Assembly: GCA_964467315.1 (NCBI GenBank)
Contig: CAYXSA010000002.1
Coordinates: 56,997-120,996 of the forward strand
Reading direction: 5' to 3'
DNA from: JAAFIM01 sp964467315
GTDB taxonomy: Bacteria > Bacteroidota > Bacteroidia > Chitinophagales > Saprospiraceae
DNA: 64,000 nt
Notes under the pieces: model-generated
What the model was told of the DNA's origin: nothing
Seen by the model: the letters and a program-made list of their open reading frames with translations, nothing else
Database searches by the model: none
Position numbers and translations under genes: made by a program
Shown: positions 33,745 through 42,722 of the stretch, piece by piece
Numbering within the stretch: the stretch's first letter is position 1
Layout: each line of letters begins with the position of its first letter

Positions 33745-34299
33745 ATGCACTATATTGTAGCCCTTGCGGCGACGGCTTTTGTGCTGGCTTTGCAGCATTA
33801 TTTATCAAAATGGCTGATAAACGTAGGCTATTTTTATCCAGAGGCGTATTTTTTTGGGCTTTGGTTGTTGCTTATGTTTTTTGCGGCTGCGATTTTGATG
33901 TTTGTGTTCAAAAGGATAAAGCAAGATTTTTCCAAAGCGCGGAAAGTCGATAGAAATATGCTGCAGATAAAGGAAGGCAACCACGAAACAAATGCGCTAA
34001 AAATCTGCCTTTTGTTGGTCTTGGCGGGTAGTTTTTGGATAAATATCGAGCAGGGGAGATTTCAGGACGAATACGAATACGCGACCTTTGGCATCAGGAC
34101 AAAAGCCGTAATTACCAAAAAATACGAGTTGCAAAACAAGGGGCGTTCTTATGTTTTTGTATTGCAAACGCTGGAGGGCACAGCATCGCGGGAACTGAAA
34201 ATGTCTATGCCGAAAGATGAATATGCGCGAAAAAACGTAGGCGATACGCTATCTGTACTGTATTCGCCCAGATATCGGGGCATGAAAAAAATTCTGTAA
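33745..34299 (+). CDS. Hypothetical membrane protein, DUF3592-like
   Basis: 184 aa. Helices at about 2-20, 32-54 (EAYFFGLWLLLMFFAAAILMFVF) and 85-103 (ICLLLVLAGSFWINI), followed by a C-terminal beta-rich domain with TKAVITKKYELQNKGRSYVF and GDTLSVLYSPRYRGMKKIL, a pattern of DUF3592-type proteins of unknown function. The next gene starts 3 bp after the stop, so it opens a likely three-gene unit (33745-35123). Confidence 0.6.
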   Translation: MHYIVALAATAFVLALQHYLSKWLINVGYFYPEAYFFGLWLLLMFFAAAILMFVFKRIKQDFSKARKVDRNMLQIKEGNHETNALKICLLLVLAGSFWINIEQGRFQDEYEYATFGIRTKAVITKKYELQNKGRSYVFVLQTLEGTASRELKMSMPKDEYARKNVGDTLSVLYSPRYRGMKKIL

Positions 34300-34302
34300 A
34301 AT

Positions 34303-34605
34303 ATGGAGTTCGCAGGGGTGAAAAAAATAGGCATGGACTTATACGAAATAAGTTGCCCTGCTGCTTTTTATCTGTTGTTTTTGGTGGAAGAGCATTTGGG
34401 AGTGGGCGATGTCGTTAGCAAGGGGCAGGCTATAGCGACTTGCTCTACCGAATGTCAGCTCATAAATATCTATGTTGATTTTACTTGTGAGATACTGGAG
34501 GTCAATCAGCCTTTTATTGATTGCCTGCGAGCTACAGAGGGAAAGGATTTTGAGCATTTGGGTTTTGCGCAAGACAGTTGGATTTTCAGGGTGCAGCGTG
34601 TATAA
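34303..34605 (+). CDS. GcvH-like small protein without lipoyl lysine
   Basis: 100 aa. Residues 34-98 (GVGDVVSKGQAIATCSTECQ ... CEILEVNQPFIDCL ... GFAQDSWIFRVQ) follow the barrel-sandwich pattern of glycine cleavage protein H (GxxVkkGdxxgxxESVKaxxdlyxPvxGeVxEvN ... GWmixv). Aligned by eye, the lipoylated Lys of ESVK falls on Cys of STEC. It therefore probably cannot carry lipoate. Similar degenerate H-like proteins have no settled role. It is tightly spaced in a unit with the membrane protein and the acidic repeat protein. Confidence 0.5.
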   Translation: MEFAGVKKIGMDLYEISCPAAFYLLFLVEEHLGVGDVVSKGQAIATCSTECQLINIYVDFTCEILEVNQPFIDCLRATEGKDFEHLGFAQDSWIFRVQRV

Positions 34606-34619
34606 ACAAAAACACAATC

Positions 34620-35123
34620 ATGCGAGAAGACGAATATAAGGAATACGAGGGGCTTATGGATATTTATCTGTATGACCGCGAAAAGGCTTATGAAATCGGT
34701 TTATTTGAGGAGCCAGAGCCGCCTGAAGGTTATGCGGATTACAAAATGCGAAAAGATGCAGAGGAATACGAATTGCATTTGCAGATGTTCATCGATGCGG
34801 GTGCAGATGAGCACGCCAGAAGGGAGATAGGGGAGCCAAAAAAGCCCGCTACTTATGAGGCGTATTTAGCTGCGAAGAAAGCCGAAAGGGAAGCTGAATT
34901 TTTGTGTTATGAGCGGCTTTTTTATTTGTACTGCAATGCTAAAGACGCAGAGGAGCGCAATACCATTAGCCATGTTGAGCCAGAGCCGCCCGCAGGCTAC
35001 GAAGCCTACAAAGCCGAAAGGGATAGAAAACAAGCCTTGAAAAATCTGGTCGGCTTTGCACCCGATGAGGGCGACCCTGCTACCATTTTGGGGGCTGCTT
35101 CCAATGCTCCGCCAACGGAATAG
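34620..35123 (+). CDS. Small acidic protein with three internal repeats
   Basis: 167 aa, Glu/Tyr/Ala-rich. Three copies of a ~50-residue unit are visible: EPEPPEGYADYKMRKDAEEY (about 32), EPKKPATYEAYLAAKKAERE (about 78) and EPEPPAGYEAYKAERDRKQ (about 120), each preceded by a helix with a YLY, LQM or LFYLY core. No family was recognised. It sits 14 bp after the GcvH-like gene and before R14; the Clp-like ATPase follows R14. A partnership with that ATPase is only positional. Confidence 0.65.
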   Translation: MREDEYKEYEGLMDIYLYDREKAYEIGLFEEPEPPEGYADYKMRKDAEEYELHLQMFIDAGADEHARREIGEPKKPATYEAYLAAKKAEREAEFLCYERLFYLYCNAKDAEERNTISHVEPEPPAGYEAYKAERDRKQALKNLVGFAPDEGDPATILGAASNAPPTE

Positions 35124-35131
35124 GCTGGAAT

Positions 35132-35236
35132 GCGTGAGGGATAGCAGTGTAGGGGCAGCCCTTGTGGCTGCCCTGCAACGAATAGCCCGACCCCGCGACC
35201 TTTAAGCCGCGTTAGCGGCGGGGAGCGGGGGCACGC
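35132..35236 (+). repeat. Three-way-junction repeat R14
   Basis: Forward copy in the 189-bp gap before the Clp-like ATPase. The first arm is GGGGCAGCC/GGCTGCCC; the second, CCCCGC/GCGGGG, holds a nested GCCGC/GCGGC hairpin. Confidence 0.92.
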
Positions 35237-35311
35237 CAAAAAAAACGAAAAAAGAACGCCGAAAAGCCTATTTTTGCGCAGGCTTATTTATACCATAATT
35301 TTAGCGAGAAG

Positions 35312-38300
35312 ATGTTACAAATACAGATAGATTACCCTGTTGTGCGGCAGTTGCTCCTCTACGGCAACGGGCATACGCTCGTAAGCAGCCCCAGAGATGC
35401 AGGCGCAGCGCGCTTAGATGCGCCTTCTTACCATTTTGCGGGGCAATTTGCGAATGCTTTTCAGGAGCGAATTTTAGATGAGGGCGAGTATAAGGCGCTA
35501 TTTCCGTTTTTTGACAAGGCGGAGTACGAAACGCGCTACATCGACATCGTTTTTAAGGCGCAAAAAAAGATAGCCTACAAGGAAATTAGCTTGCAATTCT
35601 TCTATTTTTTGCAAAAGCGCGAACGCGGAACGCATATTTATGTGCCCGTGCTGAATATAACGGGCTTCACGGCGGAGGAAGAGGAGATAGAAAAGGCGGT
35701 AGAGGAGCTAATTCGCATGGATTTTATCCGCAAAGAGCGTTTGGAGCACCTGCAAGAGATAATTTCTACCATCTGGCTGGAGTTGCAACCCATAGAAAAC
35801 GTACCCATAACGCTCAATACCTACCGCTTGGCGGAGTTGGAGCGCTTGAAAACGGAAAAAAGCCGCAAGCTTTTGCCTTCAGTCGCTCAAAAAATGAGCG
35901 ATACGCTTGCTTTTAGCAAGCAAATGCTGTTTGGAAGCGACCAATATGTGCGCAGATTGGGCGAAATTCTGCGCGGGCAGTACAATCGCTCGACTTTGCT
36001 GGTTGGCAAAAGCGGCGTGGGCAAAACTACCATCGTTTGGGAGGCTGTGCGCCTGCAAAAAAAGCTGGGTTTTAGCCAAGAAGTATGGGAAACAACCGCC
36101 TCCACCCTCATCAAAGAGCTGACTCAAGGCACGGGCTGGCAACAGGGGCTTTCCGTCATCGCCAAAGAGCTTAGAAATCAGGGCGATGTGCTGTTTTTGC
36201 GCAATTTGATGGAGCTTTTTGAGGTGGGACAATATGAGGGAAATAGCGTGAGCATGGCGCTTTTTTTGCGCGAATTTGTGGCACGCGGCGAGATAACGCT
36301 GGTATCGGAGTGCAGCGACGAAGAATTGGCGTATATCGATAGGGTGTACCCCAATTATTCCAACCTTTTTAACATTATTCGCATAGAAGAACCCACAGGG
36401 GAGGAGTTGCGTGGGGTGATTTTGGAGAAAATACAATCGGTGGCAGGCGCGCGCAAGCTGAACATTACCGATGAAGCCGTATTGGAGACTATCCGCCTGC
36501 ATAAACGCTATATGCCTTATACGGGTTTTCCTGGTAGACCTATCCGTTTTCTGGAAAATATCCTTATCAATGCCCAAACGCTCGCCAAAATCGGGGCTGC
36601 GGAAGGTAAATTGGAGCGCGCAGGCGTTATTCGCGCCTTTTGCACAGAGACGGGTATGCCCGAGTTTGTGGTGAACCCCGAAGTGGAGATGCGTCTGCCC
36701 GATGTGGAGGTCTTTTTTCGCAAAAACGTATTCGGGCAAGACCATGCCGTTAGCTCGCTTGTCGACCTGCTCGCCAGCGTCAAAGCTACCGTACTGCGGC
36801 AAGGAAAGCCCATCGCTTCCCTGCTTTTTGTGGGACCGACGGGCGTGGGCAAAACGGAAATGGCAAAGGTCTTGGCGGAATTTATGTTCGGCAGCCGAGA
36901 TAAGATGATTAGGTTTGATATGTCCGAATTTTCCGACCCCTACGCCGTCGGGCGGCTTATCGGCGAAAGCTATTTTAGCGACGGATTGCTAACTTCTGCT
37001 GTACGGCGGGAGCCTTTTTGCGTGCTTTTATTCGACGAATTAGAAAAGGCTACGCCCGACTTTAGCGACCTGCTTTTGCAGATGCTCGGCGAAGGCAGGC
37101 TAAGCGATTCGCAGGGCAAACTCGTCAATTTTTGCTCTACCATCATCATTATGACCTCCAATATCGGCGCGAAAAAGCTGCAATGGAGCAATCTGGGTTG
37201 GGACACGGAGCGCACGCGCGAAGAAATCGCCGAATTTTTCGAGACCGAAGTACGCAAGCATTTCCGCCCCGAAATTTTTAATCGTATAGACCAAATTTTG
37301 CCCTTTTTTCCCCTCGATAAGACGCATATCCGCCGAGTCGTAGAGCGCGAAATACGCCAATTCCAAATGCGAGAAGGTATCTTGACCCGCAAGCTCGATT
37401 GGCAATGCTCCGATGAGGTCTATAATTATCTCGCCGAAAAGGGGCATCACCCGCAGTACGGCGCGCGCGCCTTGCAGCGCGCCTTGCGCGAAGAATTGAT
37501 TGTGCCGCTCGCCCAATTGCTCAACCAGTACCCGACGGACGAAAAAATAATCCTCAATATCGACCTGCACGACGATACGCTCACCGTCAGCGTCGATAAC
37601 GACCCGCTGAAGCTTGATTTGATGATAGAGGAGCTTACGCAGTCCGAGTTTACGGACTATGCCTGCGAGCTTTGCAACCATATCAATAATCTCTTCGAGA
37701 GCGGACATTTTAATAAGTTAAAGTCCGATATCAGCGAGCTGGAGCGCCAAGAAAAGCAGCAACCAAAGGAGTTTTGGCAAGATGCGCGGCAGCCTCGCAA
37801 GCTCGCCTATTTTCAGTCCTTGAGCCAGCGCCTGCACAAAGCCGCCGAAGCCATGAACGCTTTGGAGATGGATATGGCACTGGTGAGCTTGGGCATAAAG
37901 GGCATGAATACGCATCTGTACGAAACCATAAAGGCTTGGGACGCGGACTATTTGCAGCTGAAAGTAGAGCTTATCGCGCAACTTTATCCCGAAAATAATA
38001 TCACCCGTTTGGGGCTTTACGGCAAGGATATAGAGCGGGTTTTTGAATTTTATCAACGCTTGTGCAAGGAGCAAAACTATACTTTCGTTGCCCGCGCCGT
38101 CTGGTATCGCCCCTCTTACTACAACGAGCAAATTACCAAAACGGAGCTGGAAGAAGAGAACCGAAAACAGGACAAAGAAGCCAATTTGGCAGATTTTGAG
38201 GAGGAGGATATTTTAGACCTTTCGGACGAGGAAAAAGAGGCAGGCAAAGAGAAGGTTAAGCGCCGAAAATACCTATATGTCGCCTATAAAGAGGGCGAAC

Positions 38301-38689
38301 GCTACGACAAGTCCGCGCAAAAAGAGGATATTTTTGTCGGCTTGGAGCTGCAAATTATGTCTTACTGTGTCGATTTGTACTTCCGCCATGAGGCGGGTTT
38401 GCAGGAGGTAAGCCGCAGCGAGGAGGACAAAAAATTTGCTAAAGTTTTCGTCGCCAAATTGGACGAGGGCTTGCGCAACACGCCACAGGACATACACGCG
38501 GTGGAGGGCGCTTATTGGCGTGGCAAGCCTCGCCGCCGCTTCTACGCGCAGTCCATCGAAGACAGCGAATACGGCATAGCCAAGCGCCGCGCCTTGCGCA
38601 ATGAGGACAAGGACGAGCAGTATTTATTGCTCAAAAAACAAATCGATGCCCGCTACCGCAGCGCCATCGAGGCGACTTTGCGCGATTAG
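35312..38689 (+). CDS. Clp-like double AAA+ ATPase with degenerate first module
   Basis: 1125 aa. A ~200-residue unrecognised N-terminal domain precedes module 1: Walker A VGKSGVGKTT at ~232 is intact, but the Walker B position reads VLFLRNLMEL (~293) where Clp proteins have FIDE, and the Arg-finger site reads SNLFNII (~349) instead of RRF. Module 2 is canonical in Walker A (GPTGVGKTEMA, ~507), Walker B (LLFDELEKA, ~573), FRPEIFNRID and GARALQRALRE, but GAPPGYVGYEEGG of the pore loop is replaced by a short ESYFSDG (~549). A ~370-residue charged C-terminal extension (EEEDILDLSDEEKEAGKEKV) follows. No ClpP-binding loop is obvious. It may be an ATP-driven remodeller with atypical threading. Confidence 0.85.
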   Translation: MLQIQIDYPVVRQLLLYGNGHTLVSSPRDAGAARLDAPSYHFAGQFANAFQERILDEGEYKALFPFFDKAEYETRYIDIVFKAQKKIAYKEISLQFFYFLQKRERGTHIYVPVLNITGFTAEEEEIEKAVEELIRMDFIRKERLEHLQEIISTIWLELQPIENVPITLNTYRLAELERLKTEKSRKLLPSVAQKMSDTLAFSKQMLFGSDQYVRRLGEILRGQYNRSTLLVGKSGVGKTTIVWEAVRLQKKLGFSQEVWETTASTLIKELTQGTGWQQGLSVIAKELRNQGDVLFLRNLMELFEVGQYEGNSVSMALFLREFVARGEITLVSECSDEELAYIDRVYPNYSNLFNIIRIEEPTGEELRGVILEKIQSVAGARKLNITDEAVLETIRLHKRYMPYTGFPGRPIRFLENILINAQTLAKIGAAEGKLERAGVIRAFCTETGMPEFVVNPEVEMRLPDVEVFFRKNVFGQDHAVSSLVDLLASVKATVLRQGKPIASLLFVGPTGVGKTEMAKVLAEFMFGSRDKMIRFDMSEFSDPYAVGRLIGESYFSDGLLTSAVRREPFCVLLFDELEKATPDFSDLLLQMLGEGRLSDSQGKLVNFCSTIIIMTSNIGAKKLQWSNLGWDTERTREEIAEFFETEVRKHFRPEIFNRIDQILPFFPLDKTHIRRVVEREIRQFQMREGILTRKLDWQCSDEVYNYLAEKGHHPQYGARALQRALREELIVPLAQLLNQYPTDEKIILNIDLHDDTLTVSVDNDPLKLDLMIEELTQSEFTDYACELCNHINNLFESGHFNKLKSDISELERQEKQQPKEFWQDARQPRKLAYFQSLSQRLHKAAEAMNALEMDMALVSLGIKGMNTHLYETIKAWDADYLQLKVELIAQLYPENNITRLGLYGKDIERVFEFYQRLCKEQNYTFVARAVWYRPSYYNEQITKTELEEENRKQDKEANLADFEEEDILDLSDEEKEAGKEKVKRRKYLYVAYKEGERYDKSAQKEDIFVGLELQIMSYCVDLYFRHEAGLQEVSRSEEDKKFAKVFVAKLDEGLRNTPQDIHAVEGAYWRGKPRRRFYAQSIEDSEYGIAKRRALRNEDKDEQYLLLKKQIDARYRSAIEATLRD

Positions 38690-38704
38690 AGAAAAATTTT
38701 TGGG

Positions 38705-38783
38705 GCGTGCCCGCCGCGCAAAAAGGCGCGGCGGTCGGGCTATTTGAGCCGTAGCATGCTACGGCTCTACATATCCCTCACGC
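38705..38783 (-). repeat. Three-way-junction repeat R15 (minimal copy)
   Basis: Shortest copy, 79 bp. It is reverse, starting 16 bp after the Clp-like stop. The arms are just CCGCCGCGC/GCGCGGCGG and the GCCGTAGCATGCTACGGC palindrome. It is the best model for the minimal element and forms the left boundary of the A+T-rich cassette. Confidence 0.95.
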
Positions 38784-38871
38784 AAATATGGCAGTCGCTG
38801 CGCAAAGGGCGCAGCGCCTAAGTTGATTATAGATTAAGAAAAAGCGCTATCTTTGCCATAAAAAGTATACT

Positions 38872-40398
38872 ATGAAACTGAAAGATTTGGCAGACCTCAA
38901 GGCAGGCATTCGCATCAAACCAGAACACCTAAAAACTCAAATCGCAGACAGCGAAAATCCTATTTATTACCTTCAGGCGAGCAATTTTTTTAGTGCTACG
39001 CCAAGCAGCGCTATAGCTGAAAAAAATTTACGAAAACTTTACCCTAATTATCGCAATCATTTGCTCGTATATGGGGATTATCTTTTTATCGTTAAAGATA
39101 ATGAGGTTAAAATTAGCCGTTATGAGCAAACATCAGCGAGTAGTCTTCCTGCTGATGATATTTTTGTACTATCTACTTCGCACAGCATTATTACAGAGTA
39201 TTTAGGACAAAAATCCAATCTTAACTATGTTCGTAGCGAAATACAAAACGCACTAAACAGAACTAGCGATGTACTACTGCTACAAGCTATTGAAAATATA
39301 GAAATCAATGTCGAGAATATAAAAGAACTTGAACAAAATAATGTAGCTGAAGAATTGGGACTTAGAAAAGAAATAAGCCCCGACCAAATGCCTTTTAATA
39401 TTATAGAAAGCTTTGAACCTATCATAAATATAATCAGTAGAGTCGAACATGGGGAATTAAAATTAGACCCAGATTTTCAGCGCCACGCAGGGCTTTGGAC
39501 TATTGAAGTTAAAAGCCGCTTGATAGAATCTATTATAGTGCGTCAACCCATTCCTGCGCTTTATTTTGATGCCTCTAACGATAGCCAATGGATAATTATT
39601 GATGGCTTGCAGCGCATTAGCGCAATTTATGATTTTATGCAAGATAAATATGCTTTGCAGGGCTTAATTTATTTGCCGTCAGAACTAAATGGTAAAATTT
39701 TTTCTACTTTACCTTATAGATACCAAAGAAATATCCGAGAGCGAAAATTGTTTACTTACCAAGTTCAAAAAGAAAATCCCAAAAATTTAATATATAATAT
39801 ATTTAAAAATATTAATACTAGTGCTCTACAACTAAAACCACAAGAAATACGCCACGCCGTCAATCCAGGACAGCCTGCTGATACGCTAAAGTCTATAGCC
39901 AATATGGAATGGTTTCGAGAGTTTGTACCAATTAGCGACAAACAGCGCGATAGAATGTATGATAGGGAGATAGTTTTACGCTTTTTATCTTTTCAGATAG
40001 AAAATTATCATAATTATAGTCCAGCCGAGATGCCTTTATTTTTAGATGAAATGATGTATCGGCTTTATGATATTCCTAAAAATCGCTTAGACCAATATGG
40101 CGCGGATTTAAAGCAGATACTTACAAATATTCACATCGCATTTAACAATAATCCCCCATTCTCTCGGACGTTGCTTAATGATAAAAGAAACTATATCCAC
40201 AATAACATTCTTTTTGAGCTCCTTACTTATGCTTTTTCTAAAAGGGCTAACTTGTTTCAAGTAGCAAATATCTCCGAAAAATTTATATCATTTTTTAAGG
40301 AAAAAACTGATGAATACTGGGAAAATGAGCAGGCTTATTCTCAAGCAGGGCTTATTGCTCGTTTTCAGGGCATAGAACGCTTTATTTCCCAACTCTAA
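38872..40398 (+). CDS. HsdS-like TRD fused to DUF262 domain
   Basis: 508 aa. Residues 1-~130 (KLKDLADLKAGIRIKPE, NPIYYLQASNFF, LVYGDYLFIVKDNEVKISRY) resemble a half target-recognition domain of type I restriction specificity subunits (KLGDIxxxxxG, YLQxxDF). A DUF262 domain follows: LDPDFQRHAGLW (~198), WIIIDGLQRISAIYDF (~238, Leu for the usual Gln) and NIFKNINTSALQLKPQEIR (~303). No HNH/DUF1524 domain is seen. By family analogy it would read DNA through the TRD and act as an NTP-dependent switch or nuclease subunit. It is first of three codirectional A+T-rich genes. Confidence 0.75.
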   Translation: MKLKDLADLKAGIRIKPEHLKTQIADSENPIYYLQASNFFSATPSSAIAEKNLRKLYPNYRNHLLVYGDYLFIVKDNEVKISRYEQTSASSLPADDIFVLSTSHSIITEYLGQKSNLNYVRSEIQNALNRTSDVLLLQAIENIEINVENIKELEQNNVAEELGLRKEISPDQMPFNIIESFEPIINIISRVEHGELKLDPDFQRHAGLWTIEVKSRLIESIIVRQPIPALYFDASNDSQWIIIDGLQRISAIYDFMQDKYALQGLIYLPSELNGKIFSTLPYRYQRNIRERKLFTYQVQKENPKNLIYNIFKNINTSALQLKPQEIRHAVNPGQPADTLKSIANMEWFREFVPISDKQRDRMYDREIVLRFLSFQIENYHNYSPAEMPLFLDEMMYRLYDIPKNRLDQYGADLKQILTNIHIAFNNNPPFSRTLLNDKRNYIHNNILFELLTYAFSKRANLFQVANISEKFISFFKEKTDEYWENEQAYSQAGLIARFQGIERFISQL

Positions 40399-40414
40399 TT
40401 TTTTGATAATCACG

Positions 40415-41536
40415 ATGATAACTAAAATAAATATAAAAAATTTTAAGTCTATACGCAATGCTGATATAGATTTGCAAAATTTAAATCTGCTTATGGGGCT
40501 AAACTCAAGCGGAAAAAGCACTACTATTCAAGCGCTATTATTGCTGCGGCAGTCATTTGAAAATCTCTTTTTAAAAAAAGAACTGAATATAGCAGGCGAA
40601 TTGGCTAATTTGGGCGATTTTTCGGATATTTATCCACAAAATGCAGACCCCATTGGTGCTTTGAATTTAGCCCTTGATTTTAAATCAGGAGATAGTATCT
40701 CTTTCGTATCCAATCCATACTTGGCACAATCTATCAATAGTAAAATTGCGGGTACAGCATCAGGAGAGTGGGAAAAAATGAAATCTATAGCCCCTTTGTT
40801 TTCGACTGATAAGTTTCAATATATCGCTGCCGATAGAATAGCTCCGCAAAATAGTTACCCTCAGTTTTCTAAATCAGGGGAAAGATTTTTAGGTATACGA
40901 GGAGAGTATACAGCACATTATTTATATTTGTATGGTAACGAAAATATTGCTTTACAGAGCCTGCGGCATGAAAAATCCCGCTCAAATAGCGATACAACAC
41001 TAAATAGCCAAGTCAATTTATGGGCAAGCGAGATAAGCCCTAATTTAAGAATAAAAAGTCATGAAAACGACAATAAGGGTGTCGACTTGCGGTATAGTTA
41101 TTTTGACAAAGCAAGTGTGGAAACAGCCGAACGAAAACCTATTAATTTAGGCTTTGGCATTACGCCGATACTGCCGATTTTAGTAGCTTTGCTTTCGGCG
41201 AAGGCAGGGGATTTGATTATTATAGAAAATCCAGAAATACACCTGCACCCCAAAGGGCAATCTCGTATAGGTATGCTTATGGCGTATGCAGCCCAAGCAG
41301 GCGTACAAATCATCGTAGAAACGCATAGCGACCATGTACTAAATGGCATTCGTGTCGCAGCATTCGAGCGAAAAATAGAAGCCGAAAAAATACAAATATC
41401 TTTTTTTTCGCGTTCTATTGACGACGAAGAAACTCAAATTCATAAAATCCAAGTAACCCAAAATGGGCGCTTAGGCGATTACCCCGAAGGTTTATTGGAC
41501 GAGTGGGATAATATGTTGGATAGACTGCTTTACTAA
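40415..41536 (+). CDS. SMC/OLD-like AAA ATPase (DUF3696 type)
   Basis: 373 aa. ABC-type ATPase of the OLD/RecF-like group: Walker A LMGLNSSGKST near 30, the signature-like NLGFGITPILPI near 248, Walker B LIIIENPEIHLHPKGQ near 270, H-loop VETHSDHVLNGIR near 303, and a DUF3696-like end DYPEGLLDEWDNML. No TOPRIM domain is present. It starts 16 bp after the TRD-DUF262 gene. ATG 40415 is preferred over TTG 40403. In known defence systems such ATPases sense or regulate a partner effector; which neighbour is the effector is not clear here. Confidence 0.85.
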   Translation: MITKINIKNFKSIRNADIDLQNLNLLMGLNSSGKSTTIQALLLLRQSFENLFLKKELNIAGELANLGDFSDIYPQNADPIGALNLALDFKSGDSISFVSNPYLAQSINSKIAGTASGEWEKMKSIAPLFSTDKFQYIAADRIAPQNSYPQFSKSGERFLGIRGEYTAHYLYLYGNENIALQSLRHEKSRSNSDTTLNSQVNLWASEISPNLRIKSHENDNKGVDLRYSYFDKASVETAERKPINLGFGITPILPILVALLSAKAGDLIIIENPEIHLHPKGQSRIGMLMAYAAQAGVQIIVETHSDHVLNGIRVAAFERKIEAEKIQISFFSRSIDDEETQIHKIQVTQNGRLGDYPEGLLDEWDNMLDRLLY

Positions 41537-41550
41537 ACTCCTGAAAGATT

Positions 41551-42537
41551 ATGAAAAATTATTATTTCAATGAATTGTCTTTTACACCTGCTGCTGACGA
41601 AATGCAAGCTCACGAAACCCTAAAAACGTTCGTACACTTGTGTATAAAAATCATGCGTGGGTATGGTTTTGATAGTCTTGCGCTTCCAAGTAATTCACCA
41701 TTTTGGTACACGGAGAGCGAATTAGCACCCAACTATACAATTCGGCAATGGTTGAGTGATTCAACTATTGAAAAAGAGTTAAAACAGCGCTATCGTAGCA
41801 TAGTTACAAAAAAACAAGCTGAAGATATTCCGCCACCACCTTTAGAAAAAGACGTTTATTATGAGGAATTACCAAGCGAAGAATTAAGCGAAATTTTGGC
41901 AGATGTTGCGTCGGAGCCTATTGAGCAACGAAGTGAAGGTATGTTGATGGCTTATGAAGAAAATAGCATTGTAGTCAGTTTCTCGGCAGATGTGAAATGG
42001 CACACTCCTTATATAAATGCGAAATTACACGAGATTAAAGCATCTGGCGGCGGAATAGACATAGAAAAAACAGACATAGAGATTAGAAATATAGCGACTA
42101 TTGACAAAGATGTATTGCTTGACCATATCGCATGGATAAAATCTGTTATTCCGAATTGGGATAAACACGATAAAGATAACCCCTTGCCTTACTGCGGTGT
42201 AACTAACCTATTTTATTCCCGCGCCGAGCAAGATGCTTGGAAGGCGCTTAAGCTGAATGATAAAATAGCAGAATATGAAAAAACGGCTCGTTGGATAGCG
42301 GAATTGAATTTTTATGAACATTCGCCACATTTAACACGATGCAATAGCGGTCGAATAACGTTTGAGTTAAAGAACAATCACTTTAAGGCAGAGTATTATT
42401 TGGCACTTGATACAGAAACAGGGGACTTTGAATTTCACAATTCTAAAGGGTATGGATTAGGAGAATTTCATTTTGATGGACGGTTTAGTAAGGACAATTC
42501 AGGGCATAAACTTAACTTAAATCCGCGTGAGGACTAA
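41551..42537 (+). CDS. Unknown third gene of the DUF262/ATPase cassette
   Basis: 328 aa, not recognised. It begins KNYYFNELSFTPAADEMQAH, then a helical part (TLKTFVHLCIKIMRGYGF), a Pro/Glu linker near 98 (EDIPPPPLEKDVYYEEL), and a region with WHTPYINAKLHEIKA and VIPNWDKHDKDNPLPYCGVT, and a beta-rich end (GDFEFHNSKGYGLGEFHFDG). His/Asp/Glu clusters could hold a metal, but no nuclease motif is clear. It starts 14 bp after the ATPase stop and shares its A+T-rich composition, so it belongs to the same unit. R16 lies beyond. Confidence 0.7.
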   Translation: MKNYYFNELSFTPAADEMQAHETLKTFVHLCIKIMRGYGFDSLALPSNSPFWYTESELAPNYTIRQWLSDSTIEKELKQRYRSIVTKKQAEDIPPPPLEKDVYYEELPSEELSEILADVASEPIEQRSEGMLMAYEENSIVVSFSADVKWHTPYINAKLHEIKASGGGIDIEKTDIEIRNIATIDKDVLLDHIAWIKSVIPNWDKHDKDNPLPYCGVTNLFYSRAEQDAWKALKLNDKIAEYEKTARWIAELNFYEHSPHLTRCNSGRITFELKNNHFKAEYYLALDTETGDFEFHNSKGYGLGEFHFDGRFSKDNSGHKLNLNPRED

Positions 42538-42588
42538 TAATTTATGCGATTTCGCCCGAATAGAGGCAGCACCCTCGAATGCTGCTTT

Positions 42589-42674
42589 GCGTGAGGGATA
42601 GGAGCGAAACCAGCCCGCGCAGCGGGCTGATGTAGCGCATAGCCCGACCCCGCGCCTACGGCGCGGGGGCACGC
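42589..42674 (+). repeat. Three-way-junction repeat R16
   Basis: Forward copy of 86 bp closing the A+T-rich cassette on the right, in inverted orientation to R15. Arms are CCAGCCCGC/GCGGGCTG and CCCCGCGCC/GGCGCGGGG. Confidence 0.95.
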
Positions 42675-42722
42675 CCAAAAAAACAAAACCACCATAGAAC
42701 CGAAGCACCTATAAATATAGAT

